Part shown: positions 18,869 through 27,684 of the stretch, piece after piece
Numbering within the stretch: the stretch's first letter is position 1
Layout of the letters: each line of letters begins with the position of its first letter
NCBI RefSeq assembly: GCF_013522725.1
Contig: NZ_JAAMRF010000010.1
Span: 181,786-245,785, forward strand
Direction: 5' to 3'
Length of the DNA stretch: 64,000 nt
Source of the DNA: Stutzerimonas azotifigens
Lineage (GTDB): Bacteria; Pseudomonadota; Gammaproteobacteria; Pseudomonadales; Pseudomonadaceae
Made by a program: the position numbers and the translations under genes
Notes under the pieces: generated by a model
Seen by the model: the letters and a program-made list of their open reading frames with translations, nothing else
Database searches by the model: none
Told to the model about the DNA's origin: nothing

Positions 18869-19774
18869 ATGATATCCGACCCCGGCACCCCTACGCTGGA
18901 TCAGCTGCGTGTGTTTCTCACCGTTGTCGAGGTCGGCAGCTTCGCCGGGGCGGCGCGCAAACTGCACCGCGCGACGTCAGTGGTGAGTTATTCGATCGCC
19001 AACCTTGAAATGCAGTTGGGCGTCAGCCTCTTCGACCGCAAGACCACACGCAAACCGCAGCTGACCGATGCCGGCCGCACCGTACTGGCCGAGGCCCGCA
19101 CCATCTATAACGGCATCGACGGGTTGCGCGCCAAGGTCCGCGGCCTGCTGCACGGACTGGAAGCCGAGGTGCACCTAGTGCTGGATGTGATGCTTCCAAG
19201 CGAGCGGGTGGTCGATGCACTCAAGGCGTTTCGCGAACACTTTCCAACGGTCTCTCTACATTTGCACATCGAGGCGCTGGGCGCGGTGACCCAACGCGTG
19301 CTCGACCGTGGCGCGACCCTGGGGGTGAGCGGCCCGCTGACGATGAGCATCGACGGAATCGAGCGCATCGGCGCGGGCAAGGTCGCGCTGATCCCGGTCG
19401 CCGCGCCAACGCATCCGCTCGCCACCACTGGCCCACACGCGCCGGGTGCCGGGCGCGAGCATGTTCAGCTGGTACTGACCGATCGCTCCAGGCTCACCGA
19501 TGACCAGGAGTTTGCCGTCGTCGGCACCCGCACCTGGCGGCTGGCTGACCTGGGCGCCAAGCACATGCTGCTTTGCGAAGGCATCGGCTGGGGCAACATG
19601 CCAGAGCCCATGGTGCGCGACGATCTGGCCAGTGGCCGGTTGGTCCCGCTTGAGCTACCGGATTGCTCTGGCGGTGACTACCTGTTCGATGTCATCTACC
19701 GCACCGACACGCCGCCGGGACCTGCGGCCAGTTGGCTGATCGAGCGGTTTCGCGAGCAGGCCCAGGCGGACTAG
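18869..19774 (+). CDS. LysR-family transcriptional regulator (pirin-divergent)
   Basis: 301 residues. N-terminal helix-turn-helix: LDQLRVFLTVVEVGSFAGAARKLHRATSVVSYSIANLEMQLGVSLFDR. The effector domain begins about residue 90 (AEVHLVLDVMLPSERVVDALKAF). The short shared intergenic region with pirin indicates reciprocal regulation. WrbA follows on the same strand after 120 bases and could also be a target. Confidence 0.93.
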   Translation: MISDPGTPTLDQLRVFLTVVEVGSFAGAARKLHRATSVVSYSIANLEMQLGVSLFDRKTTRKPQLTDAGRTVLAEARTIYNGIDGLRAKVRGLLHGLEAEVHLVLDVMLPSERVVDALKAFREHFPTVSLHLHIEALGAVTQRVLDRGATLGVSGPLTMSIDGIERIGAGKVALIPVAAPTHPLATTGPHAPGAGREHVQLVLTDRSRLTDDQEFAVVGTRTWRLADLGAKHMLLCEGIGWGNMPEPMVRDDLASGRLVPLELPDCSGGDYLFDVIYRTDTPPGPAASWLIERFREQAQAD

Positions 19775-19894
19775 TGTTCGATAAAGTCGAACGTAACAGT
19801 CGATATTACCCGGCTTTTGCCGAACCTAACCTCATGCGAAAGTGCTCTCCATCGCGGCGACACACCGTCAGCCACTACGTTGAGGAGACATCCC

Positions 19895-20494
19895 ATGGCA
19901 AAGGTTCTGGTTCTTTACTACTCGTCCTACGGTCACTTGGAAACGATGGCCCACGCCGTGGCCGAGGGCGCCCGCGCTGCCGGTGCGCAGGTCGACGTCA
20001 AGCGGGTGCCTGAAACGGTGCCCGAAGAAATCGCCCGTAAAGCCCACTTCAAGCTCGACCAGTCTGCGCCGGTGGCAACGGTCGCCGAACTCGAACACTA
20101 CGATGCGATCATCGTAGGGACCGGCACTCGCTTCGGCCGTATCAGCAGCCAGATGGCCGCGTTCCTCGATCAAGCGGGCGGCCTCTGGGCCCGCGGCGCC
20201 TTGAACGGCAAGGTCGGCGGCGCCTTCACGGCTTCGGCCACCCAGCATGGTGGCCAGGAAACCACGCTGTTCTCGATCATCACCAACCTGCTGCACTTCG
20301 GCATGACCATCGTCGGGTTGCCGTACAGCCACCAAGGGCAGATGGGCGTCTCGGAAGTCGTCGGCGGCGCACCCTATGGCGCCACCACCATCACAGATGG
20401 CGACGGCTCACGTCAGCCCAGCGAAACCGAGCTGGCCGGTGCGCGCCACCAGGGCGAACTCATCGCCCGTACCGCCACCAAGCTGTTCGGCTGA
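19895..20494 (+). CDS. wrbA: NAD(P)H:quinone oxidoreductase, WrbA type
   Basis: 199 residues, the normal WrbA length. FMN-binding flavodoxin motifs are [12 protein letters not shown] at the N terminus, [19 protein letters not shown] and [15 protein letters not shown]. The ATG at 19895 follows a GAGGAG site. The enzyme reduces quinones by two electrons, limiting semiquinone-derived oxidative stress. Its position next to pirin and LysR genes fits a quinone/redox stress locus. A hairpin follows the stop codon. Confidence 0.95.
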   Translation: MAKVLVLYYSSYGHLETMAHAVAEGARAAGAQVDVKRVPETVPEEIARKAHFKLDQSAPVATVAELEHYDAIIVGTGTRFGRISSQMAAFLDQAGGLWARGALNGKVGGAFTASATQHGGQETTLFSIITNLLHFGMTIVGLPYSHQGQMGVSEVVGGAPYGATTITDGDGSRQPSETELAGARHQGELIARTATKLFG

Positions 20495-20497
20495 TCC

Positions 20498-20521
20498 AGA
20501 GGGCCCGCGATCGGGCCCTCT
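20498..20521 (+). terminator. Hairpin after wrbA
   Basis: A perfect 10-bp inverted repeat, AGAGGGCCCG with a CGAT loop and its complement, begins 3 bases after the wrbA stop. There is no T-tract, so it may attenuate rather than fully terminate transcription before the SnoaL-like gene. Confidence 0.5.
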
Positions 20522-20552
20522 CCAACCCGATTCCGTACAAGGACCGCAGGCC

Positions 20553-20972
20553 ATGACCACCGCCGCCGAACTGCTGCAGCTGCATTTCGCCACCCTCGTT
20601 GACGACCACGGGCGCTGGAAGACATTGATCGCTGACGACCTGCTCTGGGAATTGCCCTTCGCGCCGACGCTTGGGCATCCGGCCCGCCTGGTCGGACGCG
20701 AACAAGTGCTGAGCCATGTGGGCTGGTTCGTTGGCGCGGTCGAAAACTTCCGCTTTTACGACCTGATTATTCATCCCGGTGCCGATCTGTCCGAGGCCAG
20801 TGCCGAGGTCAAGGCCGAAGGACTGATCAAGCCGACCGGCCGTATCTATCGGCAGGACTACGTGCTGTTCGTGCGGGTGGAGAACGGCAAACTCGCCTTC
20901 ATCCGCGAATATTTCGACCCGGTGCAAGCCGCCATCGCGCTGGAGGCCCCCATACCTGCGCTCGCGGGCTGA
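20553..20972 (+). CDS. SnoaL-like/NTF2-fold protein
   Basis: 139 residues. The pattern of an N-terminal helix (AAELLQLHFATLVDDHGRWKTLIADDLLWELPFAP), a central GREQVLSHVGWF segment and C-terminal strands (QDYVLFVRVENGKLAFIREYFDPVQA) is typical of SnoaL-like polyketide-cyclase-fold proteins of the NTF2 superfamily. Such proteins bind small hydrophobic ligands; catalysis is uncertain. It is 58 bases after wrbA, separated by a hairpin. Confidence 0.85.
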   Translation: MTTAAELLQLHFATLVDDHGRWKTLIADDLLWELPFAPTLGHPARLVGREQVLSHVGWFVGAVENFRFYDLIIHPGADLSEASAEVKAEGLIKPTGRIYRQDYVLFVRVENGKLAFIREYFDPVQAAIALEAPIPALAG

Positions 20973-21097
20973 GACACAGCGCGTTGCACCCACGCGCCGT
21001 GGGCCCTGCGGTTGGTGAAAAAGACAGTGAAAGAATGACCTGGCACCTTCGAATACTTAAACTCGCCCGGACATGATTTCTCCTTTCGGAAACCCAG

Positions 21098-21916
21098 ATG
21101 GACCTTCAGCATCGCAACAACGTAAACGTGATGGGCAACGGTCCAGCCACATTGGTTTTTTCTCATGGATTTGGCTGTGATCAGACCATGTGGCGCTTTC
21201 TCACCGACCAGTTCGCCGGCCAATTTAGAGTCGTTGTGTACGACCTGGTGGGCGCCGGTCAGTCAGACGTCAGCGCGTACGATCGTGACAAATACGGCAC
21301 ATTGGCCGGATACGCCCAAGACCTGAACGAAGTCATCGATCAGTTTGCCAGCGGGCCAGTTGTCCTCATCGGCCATTCGGTCAGCGCGATGATCGACGTG
21401 CTAGCGGACCGCCAAGTGCCAGGGCGAATTGCCGCCCACGTCATGGTTGGCCCTTCCCCGTGCTACATCGACTCTGACGGTTACGTGGGAGGTTTCACGC
21501 TGGAGGACATCGAGTCGCTGCTCGACAGCCTCGATGACAACTATCTCGGCTGGTCCAGCAATATGGCTCCCGTCATCATGGGGGCCCCAGGGCAACCCGA
21601 GCTCGGTGCGGAGCTGACGAATAGCTTTTGCCGCACCGACCCCGACATCGCCAAGCACTTCGCTCGAGTAACGTTTATGTCCGATAACCGACGCGACGTC
21701 GCCGGTTTGACCACGCCGACGCTAATCCTGCAGTCAACCGATGACCTGATCGCGCCTATCGCAGTCGGCGAATACCTCCGCGCTTCGATGCCTAATAGCT
21801 CGCTTGTCCTGGTCGACAATGTCGGCCACTGCCCCCACATGAGTGCCCCCGGTGCTTGCGCCGATGCCATGGACGTTTTTCTACGGCCATGGAAGGGCAC
21901 AGATGCCGGATCATGA
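21098..21916 (+). CDS. RsbQ-like alpha/beta hydrolase
   Basis: 272 residues. The sequence closely follows Bacillus RsbQ as I remember it: SHGFGCDQTMWR, DLVGAGQSDVSAYD, GHSVSAMIDVLA with the nucleophile serine, MVGPSPCYIDSDGYVGGF, FCRTDPDIAKHF, LQSTDDLIAP with the acid, and DNVGHCPHMSAPG with the histidine. RsbQ belongs to the same fold group as plant D14/KAI2 receptors and supplies or senses a small hydrophobic molecule for the PAS domain of RsbP. The stop codon overlaps the start of a PAS histidine kinase gene, so the pair is translationally coupled and probably works as sensor plus kinase. Confidence 0.9.
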   Translation: MDLQHRNNVNVMGNGPATLVFSHGFGCDQTMWRFLTDQFAGQFRVVVYDLVGAGQSDVSAYDRDKYGTLAGYAQDLNEVIDQFASGPVVLIGHSVSAMIDVLADRQVPGRIAAHVMVGPSPCYIDSDGYVGGFTLEDIESLLDSLDDNYLGWSSNMAPVIMGAPGQPELGAELTNSFCRTDPDIAKHFARVTFMSDNRRDVAGLTTPTLILQSTDDLIAPIAVGEYLRASMPNSSLVLVDNVGHCPHMSAPGACADAMDVFLRPWKGTDAGS

Positions 21917-23072
21917 GTCTACGCATCTCGATCCGCAGGCGCTTTTTGAGGAGGCGCCGTGCGGGCTGCTGGTGACGAAAGAGGACGGCACGATCCTGCG
22001 AGCCAACCATACCTTCAGCCAGTGGATCGGCTTCAGCGAGCCGGAGTTGCAAGGGCGGCGCTTTCAAGACCTGCTGAGCATGGGCGGGCGCATATTTCAC
22101 CAGACGCACTGGGCACCGCTGATGAAACTTCAGGGATCCGTCGCGGAGGTCAAGCTCGATATCCTGCATCGCGACCGACGTGCTGTCACCATGCTGATCA
22201 ATGCCGTCAGGCACGAGCGCACCAGTGGCGTTCAGCACGAAATGGCGCTGTTCGCCATCGTCGATCGGGACAAGTATGAGCGGGAACTGCTCAAGGCTCG
22301 GAAACTGGCTGAGGAGCTATTGAGACAGAAGTCCGCAGCCGAAGCCGATCTGCAGAAAGCCCAGGCTGAGCTAAGCAAAGCGTTCGAAGAAGCTCAGCGC
22401 CGTGCATCGTTCGCCGAGCAAATGGTTGCCATCGTAAGCCATGACCTGAAGAACCCGCTGACCGCTATCAAAATGGCCTCCGACATGCTCGCTCGCGGTG
22501 GACGCACCACCCGGGAGTCAAATGTACTTGGCTACATTACGCAATCAGCGAACCGTGCCGAGCGCCTGATTGCGGATCTGTTGGACCTTACATTGGCCAG
22601 AGTCGGACGAGGTATCGTAATTACTCCTGCTTCGGTCGACTTACGTGAGCTTGTCGGTCTATGTGTAGACGAACTACGCATTGCGTTTCCGCAGGCAAAG
22701 CTGATCCACAACCCAGTCCAAACTGGGATGGCACGTTTGGACGCTGACCGGGTGCAGCAACTTATCGGCAATCTGGTTGGCAACAGTGTGGCCTACGGTG
22801 ATTTACAGCGGCCGATTACTGTTACCTCACAGCTGGAAAATGACACCGCTTTCGTCTCGGTGCATAACTACGGCCCAGCCATTCCCGCATCGCTGTTGTC
22901 CGGGTTGTTCGAGCCGATGACCCGAGGCGGCGAGGCGGAAAGCGGAGTGCGCAGCGTAGGTCTTGGATTGTTCATCGTGCGAGAAATCGCCAAGGCGCAT
23001 GGCGGTGACGTAACCGTCAGCTCCGATGAAGAGCGCGGCACTTTGTTCACGGTCAGCTTTCCGCTCAGTTGA
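21903..23072 (+). CDS. PAS-domain sensor histidine kinase (RsbQ partner)
   Basis: About 389 residues from the ATG at 21903, which lies 14 bases inside the rsbQ-like gene. The N-terminal PAS domain (APCGLLVTKEDGTILRANHT, WIGFSEPELQGR) is followed by a coiled coil (residues about 125-175), HisKA with the phospho-acceptor in IVSHDLKNPLTAI, and HATPase with NLVGNSVAYG and VGLGLFIVREIAKAHGG. No receiver or membrane segment is seen, so it is cytoplasmic and its response regulator is elsewhere. In Bacillus the partner of RsbQ is a PAS-PP2C phosphatase (RsbP); here the output is a kinase. Confidence 0.9.
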   Translation: MPDHESTHLDPQALFEEAPCGLLVTKEDGTILRANHTFSQWIGFSEPELQGRRFQDLLSMGGRIFHQTHWAPLMKLQGSVAEVKLDILHRDRRAVTMLINAVRHERTSGVQHEMALFAIVDRDKYERELLKARKLAEELLRQKSAAEADLQKAQAELSKAFEEAQRRASFAEQMVAIVSHDLKNPLTAIKMASDMLARGGRTTRESNVLGYITQSANRAERLIADLLDLTLARVGRGIVITPASVDLRELVGLCVDELRIAFPQAKLIHNPVQTGMARLDADRVQQLIGNLVGNSVAYGDLQRPITVTSQLENDTAFVSVHNYGPAIPASLLSGLFEPMTRGGEAESGVRSVGLGLFIVREIAKAHGGDVTVSSDEERGTLFTVSFPLS

Positions 23073-23185
23073 CGCATGCGTTTTCTCTGACCGTTGCCGG
23101 GTAGATTCCGCCTGCAACGGCAACGTTCGCCAATGCGCTTTCTAAGCTATGCAATGAGCCGACGAAGTATGGGGCATCGATTTCT

Positions 23186-24136
23186 GTGAATACCGAACCT
23201 GCCGTTTCCACTGCCCATGCCGTGCGCATTCCCGCCGAGTCCATGGCGCAGTACATGCCGAGCGAGCACCTCGCGCTGCCGCAGCGGCCCGGTTTGCAGG
23301 ACGTCGTTCTTCAACTCTTCAAACACCACAGCATCACCGAGCCCGTACTGGTTCCGGCGGTGGCCGAACCGCTGCTGGTGATGGTGCTCGCCGGTTCGGC
23401 GATCGTCGAAGAGCGTGCGTTAGGGGGTGAATGGGAGTCGGCCGAGGTCAATGTCGGCGACTTTTACCTCACCAGCACCGACCTCCCTTACGAAATGCGC
23501 TGGCAGACCCGAGGCGGCGAAACGTTCGAGGTGATGCACCTGTACCTTGCCCACTCGCTGCTGGACCAGGCCTCCCGTGACGTGTGGGGAAGCCAGGCGG
23601 GGCCGGTAAGCTTTCTCGACATCTCCGGTGGGCAGGACGAGCTGGTGCGGATGCTGCTCGAACAGCTGCGCCTGGAGCTGGTCGAGCGCCATGAGCCCAG
23701 CCCGCTCTTCGTTCACAGCCTGGCCCAGGCGTTGACGGTCCACCTGATCCGCACCTACCGCGACCCGCACGCGACTACCCGGCGCAGCAACGCGCTGCAG
23801 GCCTACAAGCTGCGTCGGGTCATCGACATGATGAATGCGCGCTTGGCCGAAGACTTTTCCCTGGCTCAGCTGGCCGAGGCCGCGCAACTGAGTGAATACC
23901 ACTTCAGCCGATTGTTCAAACGCGCCACCGGCGTGTCGCCGTCGCAATACTTCATCCGGCTGCGCATGGCCCGTGCTCGCCAGTTGCTGCTGGACACAGA
24001 TCAAAGCGTCATCGACATCGGCATGGAAGTCGGCTATTCAAGCCCGAGCCACTTCTCGCAAGTGTTCCGGCGCGAAGTGGGTGTGACGCCAAGCGCCTAT
24101 CGCAGCCCAGGGCGCGCTAGAGGTTCTGTGGTTTGA
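23186..24136 (+). CDS. AraC-family transcriptional regulator
   Basis: 316 residues from the GTG at 23186. An N-terminal cupin-like sensor region (PLLVMVLAGSAIVEERALGGEWESAEVNVGDFYL) precedes a C-terminal AraC domain (LAEDFSLAQLAEAAQLSEYHFSRLFKRATGVSPSQYFIRLRMARARQLL; VGYSSPSHFSQVFRREVGVTPSAYR). Its end overlaps the convergent flavin-reductase-like gene by 20 bases; the latter and the quinone reductase are likely targets. Confidence 0.93.
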   Translation: MNTEPAVSTAHAVRIPAESMAQYMPSEHLALPQRPGLQDVVLQLFKHHSITEPVLVPAVAEPLLVMVLAGSAIVEERALGGEWESAEVNVGDFYLTSTDLPYEMRWQTRGGETFEVMHLYLAHSLLDQASRDVWGSQAGPVSFLDISGGQDELVRMLLEQLRLELVERHEPSPLFVHSLAQALTVHLIRTYRDPHATTRRSNALQAYKLRRVIDMMNARLAEDFSLAQLAEAAQLSEYHFSRLFKRATGVSPSQYFIRLRMARARQLLLDTDQSVIDIGMEVGYSSPSHFSQVFRREVGVTPSAYRSPGRARGSVV

Positions 24137-24674
24137 ACCGGTCGGAATAATCCAGCACACGACCGGCGACACGAAACTGCCCTTTTCCTCGGTAGTGCAA
24201 GGTTTCCGGCTCGGTGACGGCTGGCGCCACGTGGGCTTGGACGATCTCCCAGATGAACAGGCCGTACTCGTCGACCTGCCGGTCATCCACCAGGCGGCAC
24301 TCGAAGTTCGCGTAGCACTCATCGATCAGCGGGGCATTTACCCGCGAGCCAGCCATGGCGGTGAGCCCAAAGGCCTCGAACTTGTCCAGCCGTGAGCCGG
24401 TGCAGTTGCCGATGCCGACGACGGCATCGGCAAGGTCCGCGGTCGGCACGTTGATCACGCACTCGCCGCTGCGGCGGATCAGGTCATAGCTGTGGTTGCC
24501 GTCCCAGAGGTAGCAGCCGAAGAGCGCGGGTGTGAACTGCAGCATCGTGTGCCAGCCCATCGTCATGATGTTGGTATCGCCTTGCCAGGCGGAACTCACC
24601 AGCACAATCGGGCCGGTTTCCAGATGACAGCGGGCATCGTGCAAGGGAAAGTCGGTTTTGCTGTAGCGGGCCAT
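24117..24674 (-). CDS. Flavin reductase-like FMN-binding protein
   Basis: 185 residues. The split-barrel FMN-binding pattern is visible in TGPIVLVSSAWQGDTNIMTMGWHTMLQFTPALFGCYL, ECVINVPTADLADAVVGIGNCTGSRLDKFEAFGL and ANFECRLVDDR. Members reduce flavins or carry out small-molecule reductions; the protein is cytoplasmic. It lies downstream of, and on the same strand as, the quinone-reductase-like gene, but a strong terminator lies between them. Confidence 0.88.
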   Translation of the reverse strand: MARYSKTDFPLHDARCHLETGPIVLVSSAWQGDTNIMTMGWHTMLQFTPALFGCYLWDGNHSYDLIRRSGECVINVPTADLADAVVGIGNCTGSRLDKFEAFGLTAMAGSRVNAPLIDECYANFECRLVDDRQVDEYGLFIWEIVQAHVAPAVTEPETLHYRGKGQFRVAGRVLDYSDRFKPQNL

Positions 24675-24771
24675 GGGCGAGGCTCCTGTTCAGTTTTGGA
24701 CGAGCCCAGATTGCACGGATACCGCCTTTTATGCTGTCGCGCCCAAGCCTGCGCTGTCGGGAAATTGCGCG

Positions 24772-24797
24772 AAAAAAAAAGCCGGGAAATGCCCGGC
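24772..24797 (-). terminator. Rho-independent terminator of the quinone reductase gene
   Basis: On the minus strand the stem GCCGGG-CATTT-CCCGGC is followed directly by nine T residues. It starts 19 bases after the stop of the reductase gene. This is one of the clearest intrinsic terminators in the window. Confidence 0.9.
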
Positions 24798-24815
24798 GTT
24801 ATCGCTTGCTGACGT

Positions 24816-25739
24816 TCATCGGCTGGCATCGAGCACCAGCTTGCCCCGTGTGTGTCGAGCCCAGCTCTTGCGCAAGGCGCCTTCGGCCCCTGACAAGGGA
24901 AGCACCTCGACGTCGATCCTGAGCTTGCCCACGTCGAACAGCGCAGCGATCTTTTTCAGCTGAGCGCCATCGGAGCGCGTCGCAAAATGCTTGCCCGAGG
25001 CGCCGACCGTTTTGGCCTGAGCCGCATCCGGTGGGCTAACCGGCGAAACCAGTACGCCACCTGCCTTCAACACCGCCCAGGAACGCGCCTGGGTATCCCC
25101 ACCGACGAGATCCAGCACCACGTCGACCGCATCGACCGCCGTTTCGAAGGGCGTCTGGGTGTAGTCGATCATCTGGTCTGCGCCCAGCGACTTCAGGTAG
25201 TCGTGGTTACGGGCCGACGCGGTGGCGATCACGGTCGCACCGGCGATCCGAGCCACCTGCACCGCCATGCTGCCGACGCCCCCGGCTGCTCCGTGGATCA
25301 GAACCGTCTGGCCGGCTTTGATCTGCGCCTGCTCATGCAGTGCCTGCCAGGCGGTGAGCGCCGCGGCCGGAACGCCGCTGGCCTCTAGTGCCGACAACCG
25401 CGCCGGCCGATGCGCCAGTCGATCGGCACTGGCAACCACTTCGGTGGCGTAGCCGCCGACGATCCCGATGAAGCCAAACACCTCGTCCCCTACCGCGAAC
25501 CCTTCGACGCCGTCGCCTAGCTGCGCTACCCGTCCGGCCACTTCAACGCCAGGCGTGTACGGCAGCTCCAGTGGAATGAAGGCTTTCATGGCGCCGGACA
25601 AGATCTTCCAGTCAATCGGGTTGACGCCGCTGCCCGCCACGCTGATGAGCACTTCGCCTCGGCCCGGCACAAGCGCCGGACGTTCTTGCAGAGTCAGCCC
25701 CTCGGGCTGCCCATATTGCGCTACGCGAATCGCTTTCAT
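24816..25739 (-). CDS. Zinc-independent quinone oxidoreductase (MDR family)
   Basis: 307 residues. The N terminus MKAIRVAQYGQPEGLTLQERP, the GSGVNPIDWK motif, the ILIHGAAGGVGSMAVQVAR nucleotide-binding segment (here VLIHGAAGGVGS) and the lack of zinc-ligand cysteines place it with quinone reductase-like medium-chain dehydrogenases. It uses NAD(P)H to reduce quinones or enones. The DoxX-like gene lies 26 bases upstream on the same strand, suggesting a two-gene operon. Confidence 0.92.
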   Translation of the reverse strand: MKAIRVAQYGQPEGLTLQERPALVPGRGEVLISVAGSGVNPIDWKILSGAMKAFIPLELPYTPGVEVAGRVAQLGDGVEGFAVGDEVFGFIGIVGGYATEVVASADRLAHRPARLSALEASGVPAAALTAWQALHEQAQIKAGQTVLIHGAAGGVGSMAVQVARIAGATVIATASARNHDYLKSLGADQMIDYTQTPFETAVDAVDVVLDLVGGDTQARSWAVLKAGGVLVSPVSPPDAAQAKTVGASGKHFATRSDGAQLKKIAALFDVGKLRIDVEVLPLSGAEGALRKSWARHTRGKLVLDASR

Positions 25740-25765
25740 GATGTGCTCCTCAGTCAGCTCGAGAG

Positions 25766-26191
25766 TCAGGCGCGACGCGCATCAAGGCTGAAACGGCCGG
25801 CGCCGAACGCCACGACCTGCAACAGCCCGCCAGCCATGGCGATGTTCTTGAAGAAGTGGATGAGCTGGTTCTGGTCGCCAAGCTGGTTATGGAAGGCGAG
25901 CGCGGTGACGACAGTGAACGCCGCAAGGCCGGCGGCCACCAGGCGAGTCCGATAGCCAAGCACCAGCGCGACACCGCCAACCAGTTCGACGAGGATGGCC
26001 AGCGCGAGGGCCAGGGTCGGAAACGGCAGACCGACCGATTCGATGTAGCCGATCATGCCGGCCGGCGCGCTGATTTTCGAAACGCCTGAGAGAATGAAGA
26101 TGGCACTGAGCAAAACGCGCCCGGCAAGCGCCGCCGAAGCGGAGATAGCGATGGTGTTATTGCTAGTGGAGAGTGCGATGGACTGTGTCAT
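25766..26191 (-). CDS. DoxX family membrane protein
   Basis: 141 residues from the ATG at 26191. Four hydrophobic segments and the family-like motifs AGRVLLSAIFILSGVSKI, GLPFPTLALALAILVELVGGVALVLGY and FFKNIAMAGGLLQVVAFGAGRFSLD are present. DoxX proteins are small inner-membrane components often linked to redox or thiol stress. It is the first gene of a probable operon with the quinone reductase gene. Confidence 0.9.
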   Translation of the reverse strand: MTQSIALSTSNNTIAISASAALAGRVLLSAIFILSGVSKISAPAGMIGYIESVGLPFPTLALALAILVELVGGVALVLGYRTRLVAAGLAAFTVVTALAFHNQLGDQNQLIHFFKNIAMAGGLLQVVAFGAGRFSLDARRA

Positions 26192-26369
26192 GACGAGTTT
26201 CCTCTGACTGGGCCACCCCTTTGGTAGCCGCAATGAGGTCATCATGCGCGCCGGCAACTTAACTAAATAGCCGTCCGATATCGAAGATTATGTTCTGAAA
26301 AATAGAATAGTTACCAAGCGGAAGTGTCACTCATCGGTGCGGAAGTTGGTTTCCTCACCACGCCTGGAA

Positions 26370-26400
26370 GCCAAAGGCCCGGGAATACCGGACCTTTGGC
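26370..26400 (-). terminator. Hairpin downstream of terC
   Basis: GCCAAAGG and CCTTTGGC flank an inner CCGG/CCGG pairing with GAATA as the loop. It lies about 40 bases beyond the terC stop on the minus strand. No T-tract follows, so termination strength is uncertain. Confidence 0.5.
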
Positions 26401-26437
26401 ACCTTTCGCCATGGAGCGCGGGTTGTAGCAGTCCCGA

Positions 26438-27481
26438 TCATTCACGGGGAGAGACTGGGTCCGATTTCAGCGCTTCCCCCCCTGGGCCTGGACCGGAGGC
26501 CTCAAGCGCAGGTTCGCCCCGGGTCTTGTAGAGCGACAGCAACACCCCGCCGGCGAGCAACCCTAAGGTGACTGCCAACGAGACGACGGAGGGGATCTTG
26601 CCGATGATGCCGACCAGGGTGATCTTGGTGCCAATGAATATCAGGATCAGGGCGAGTGCGTACTTGAGGTAAGCGAAGCGATGAATCAGCGCTGCCAACG
26701 CGAAGTACAACGCACGCAACCCGAGGATCGCGAAGATGTTCGACGTGTAGACGATGAAAGGATCCTGCGTGATCGCGAACACGGCGGGCACGCTGTCCAC
26801 GGCGAACACCAGATCCGCGCATTCGATCAGTATCAGCGCGAGGAAAAGAGGCGTAACCCATAGCACCGCCTTTCCGCCTTCTCCGGGTTGCCGGACGAAG
26901 AAGCGCTGGCCGTGCAGACGGTCGGTTACCCGCAGATGACGGCGAAGGAACCTGACCAGCAGGTTGCCCTCGAGGTCGGGGTGGTCATCGACCGGGCTGA
27001 ACAGCATCCTGGCGCCCGTCACGGCCAGGAAGACGCCGAACCCGTAGAGAATCCAGCTGAACTGGTGAATCAGCGCAGCGCCAAGCCCGATCATTATCGC
27101 GCGTAGCACCAACACACCCATGATCCCCCAGAACAACACCTTGTGCTGGTACTGACGAGGAATGGCCAGGGAGCTGAATATCATTGCCATGAGAAAGACG
27201 TTGTCCATGGACAACGACTTCTCGACGAGAAAGCCCGTCAGGTAGTCCATGCCGGCATCGCTGCCTTTCTGATGGAACACCCAAAGGCCGAACAGCAGGC
27301 CGGCGCTGATATAGCCGCCCGACAACAGCAGACTCTCGCGCACACCGATCTCTCGATTGTCACGGTGCAGGACACCGAGATCGAAAACCAGCAGAGCGAA
27401 GACGATGGATATGAAAACCAGCCACAGCCAGGTGGCCGTGCCGAAGAACTCGGCAAGGAGAAACGGTTCTAGGGCGTTCAT
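26438..27481 (-). CDS. TerC/Alx family membrane protein
   Basis: 347 residues with about nine hydrophobic segments. Characteristic motifs are VEKSLSMDNVFLMAMIFSSL, LIECADLVFAVDSVPAVFAITQDPFIVYTSNIFAILGLRALYF and YALALILIFIGTKI; acidic residues within the membrane (ECAD, AVDS) are expected for metal handling. Family members export or handle manganese or are linked to tellurite resistance. No yybP-ykoY-type riboswitch could be recognised in the 5' leader. The gene stands alone upstream of a two-component system in the same direction. Confidence 0.93.
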   Translation of the reverse strand: MNALEPFLLAEFFGTATWLWLVFISIVFALLVFDLGVLHRDNREIGVRESLLLSGGYISAGLLFGLWVFHQKGSDAGMDYLTGFLVEKSLSMDNVFLMAMIFSSLAIPRQYQHKVLFWGIMGVLVLRAIMIGLGAALIHQFSWILYGFGVFLAVTGARMLFSPVDDHPDLEGNLLVRFLRRHLRVTDRLHGQRFFVRQPGEGGKAVLWVTPLFLALILIECADLVFAVDSVPAVFAITQDPFIVYTSNIFAILGLRALYFALAALIHRFAYLKYALALILIFIGTKITLVGIIGKIPSVVSLAVTLGLLAGGVLLSLYKTRGEPALEASGPGPGGEALKSDPVSPRE

Positions 27482-27684
27482 CGAGCCCCTCCTCAGTCGT
27501 AATTAACAGACTGTGATTCCGACATCGCGGTATTAACCGCCAGAGGGGCCCGGCATCACCGGCTCAATATACGGCCGCGCCGAAAACGATACAACGGGGA
27601 AATTCGCGGCCCGTTATTCTACTTTGTTATCAGCTGATGACGTCATTGGCGGAAAGCCGCGGTCGCCTGCCAGTGCCGTTCCGC

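Noticed and set aside
27482..27684. yybP-ykoY-type manganese riboswitch before terC
   Set aside because: The leader was read on the minus strand and does not show the conserved motif arrangement; only a promoter-like TATATT was seen.
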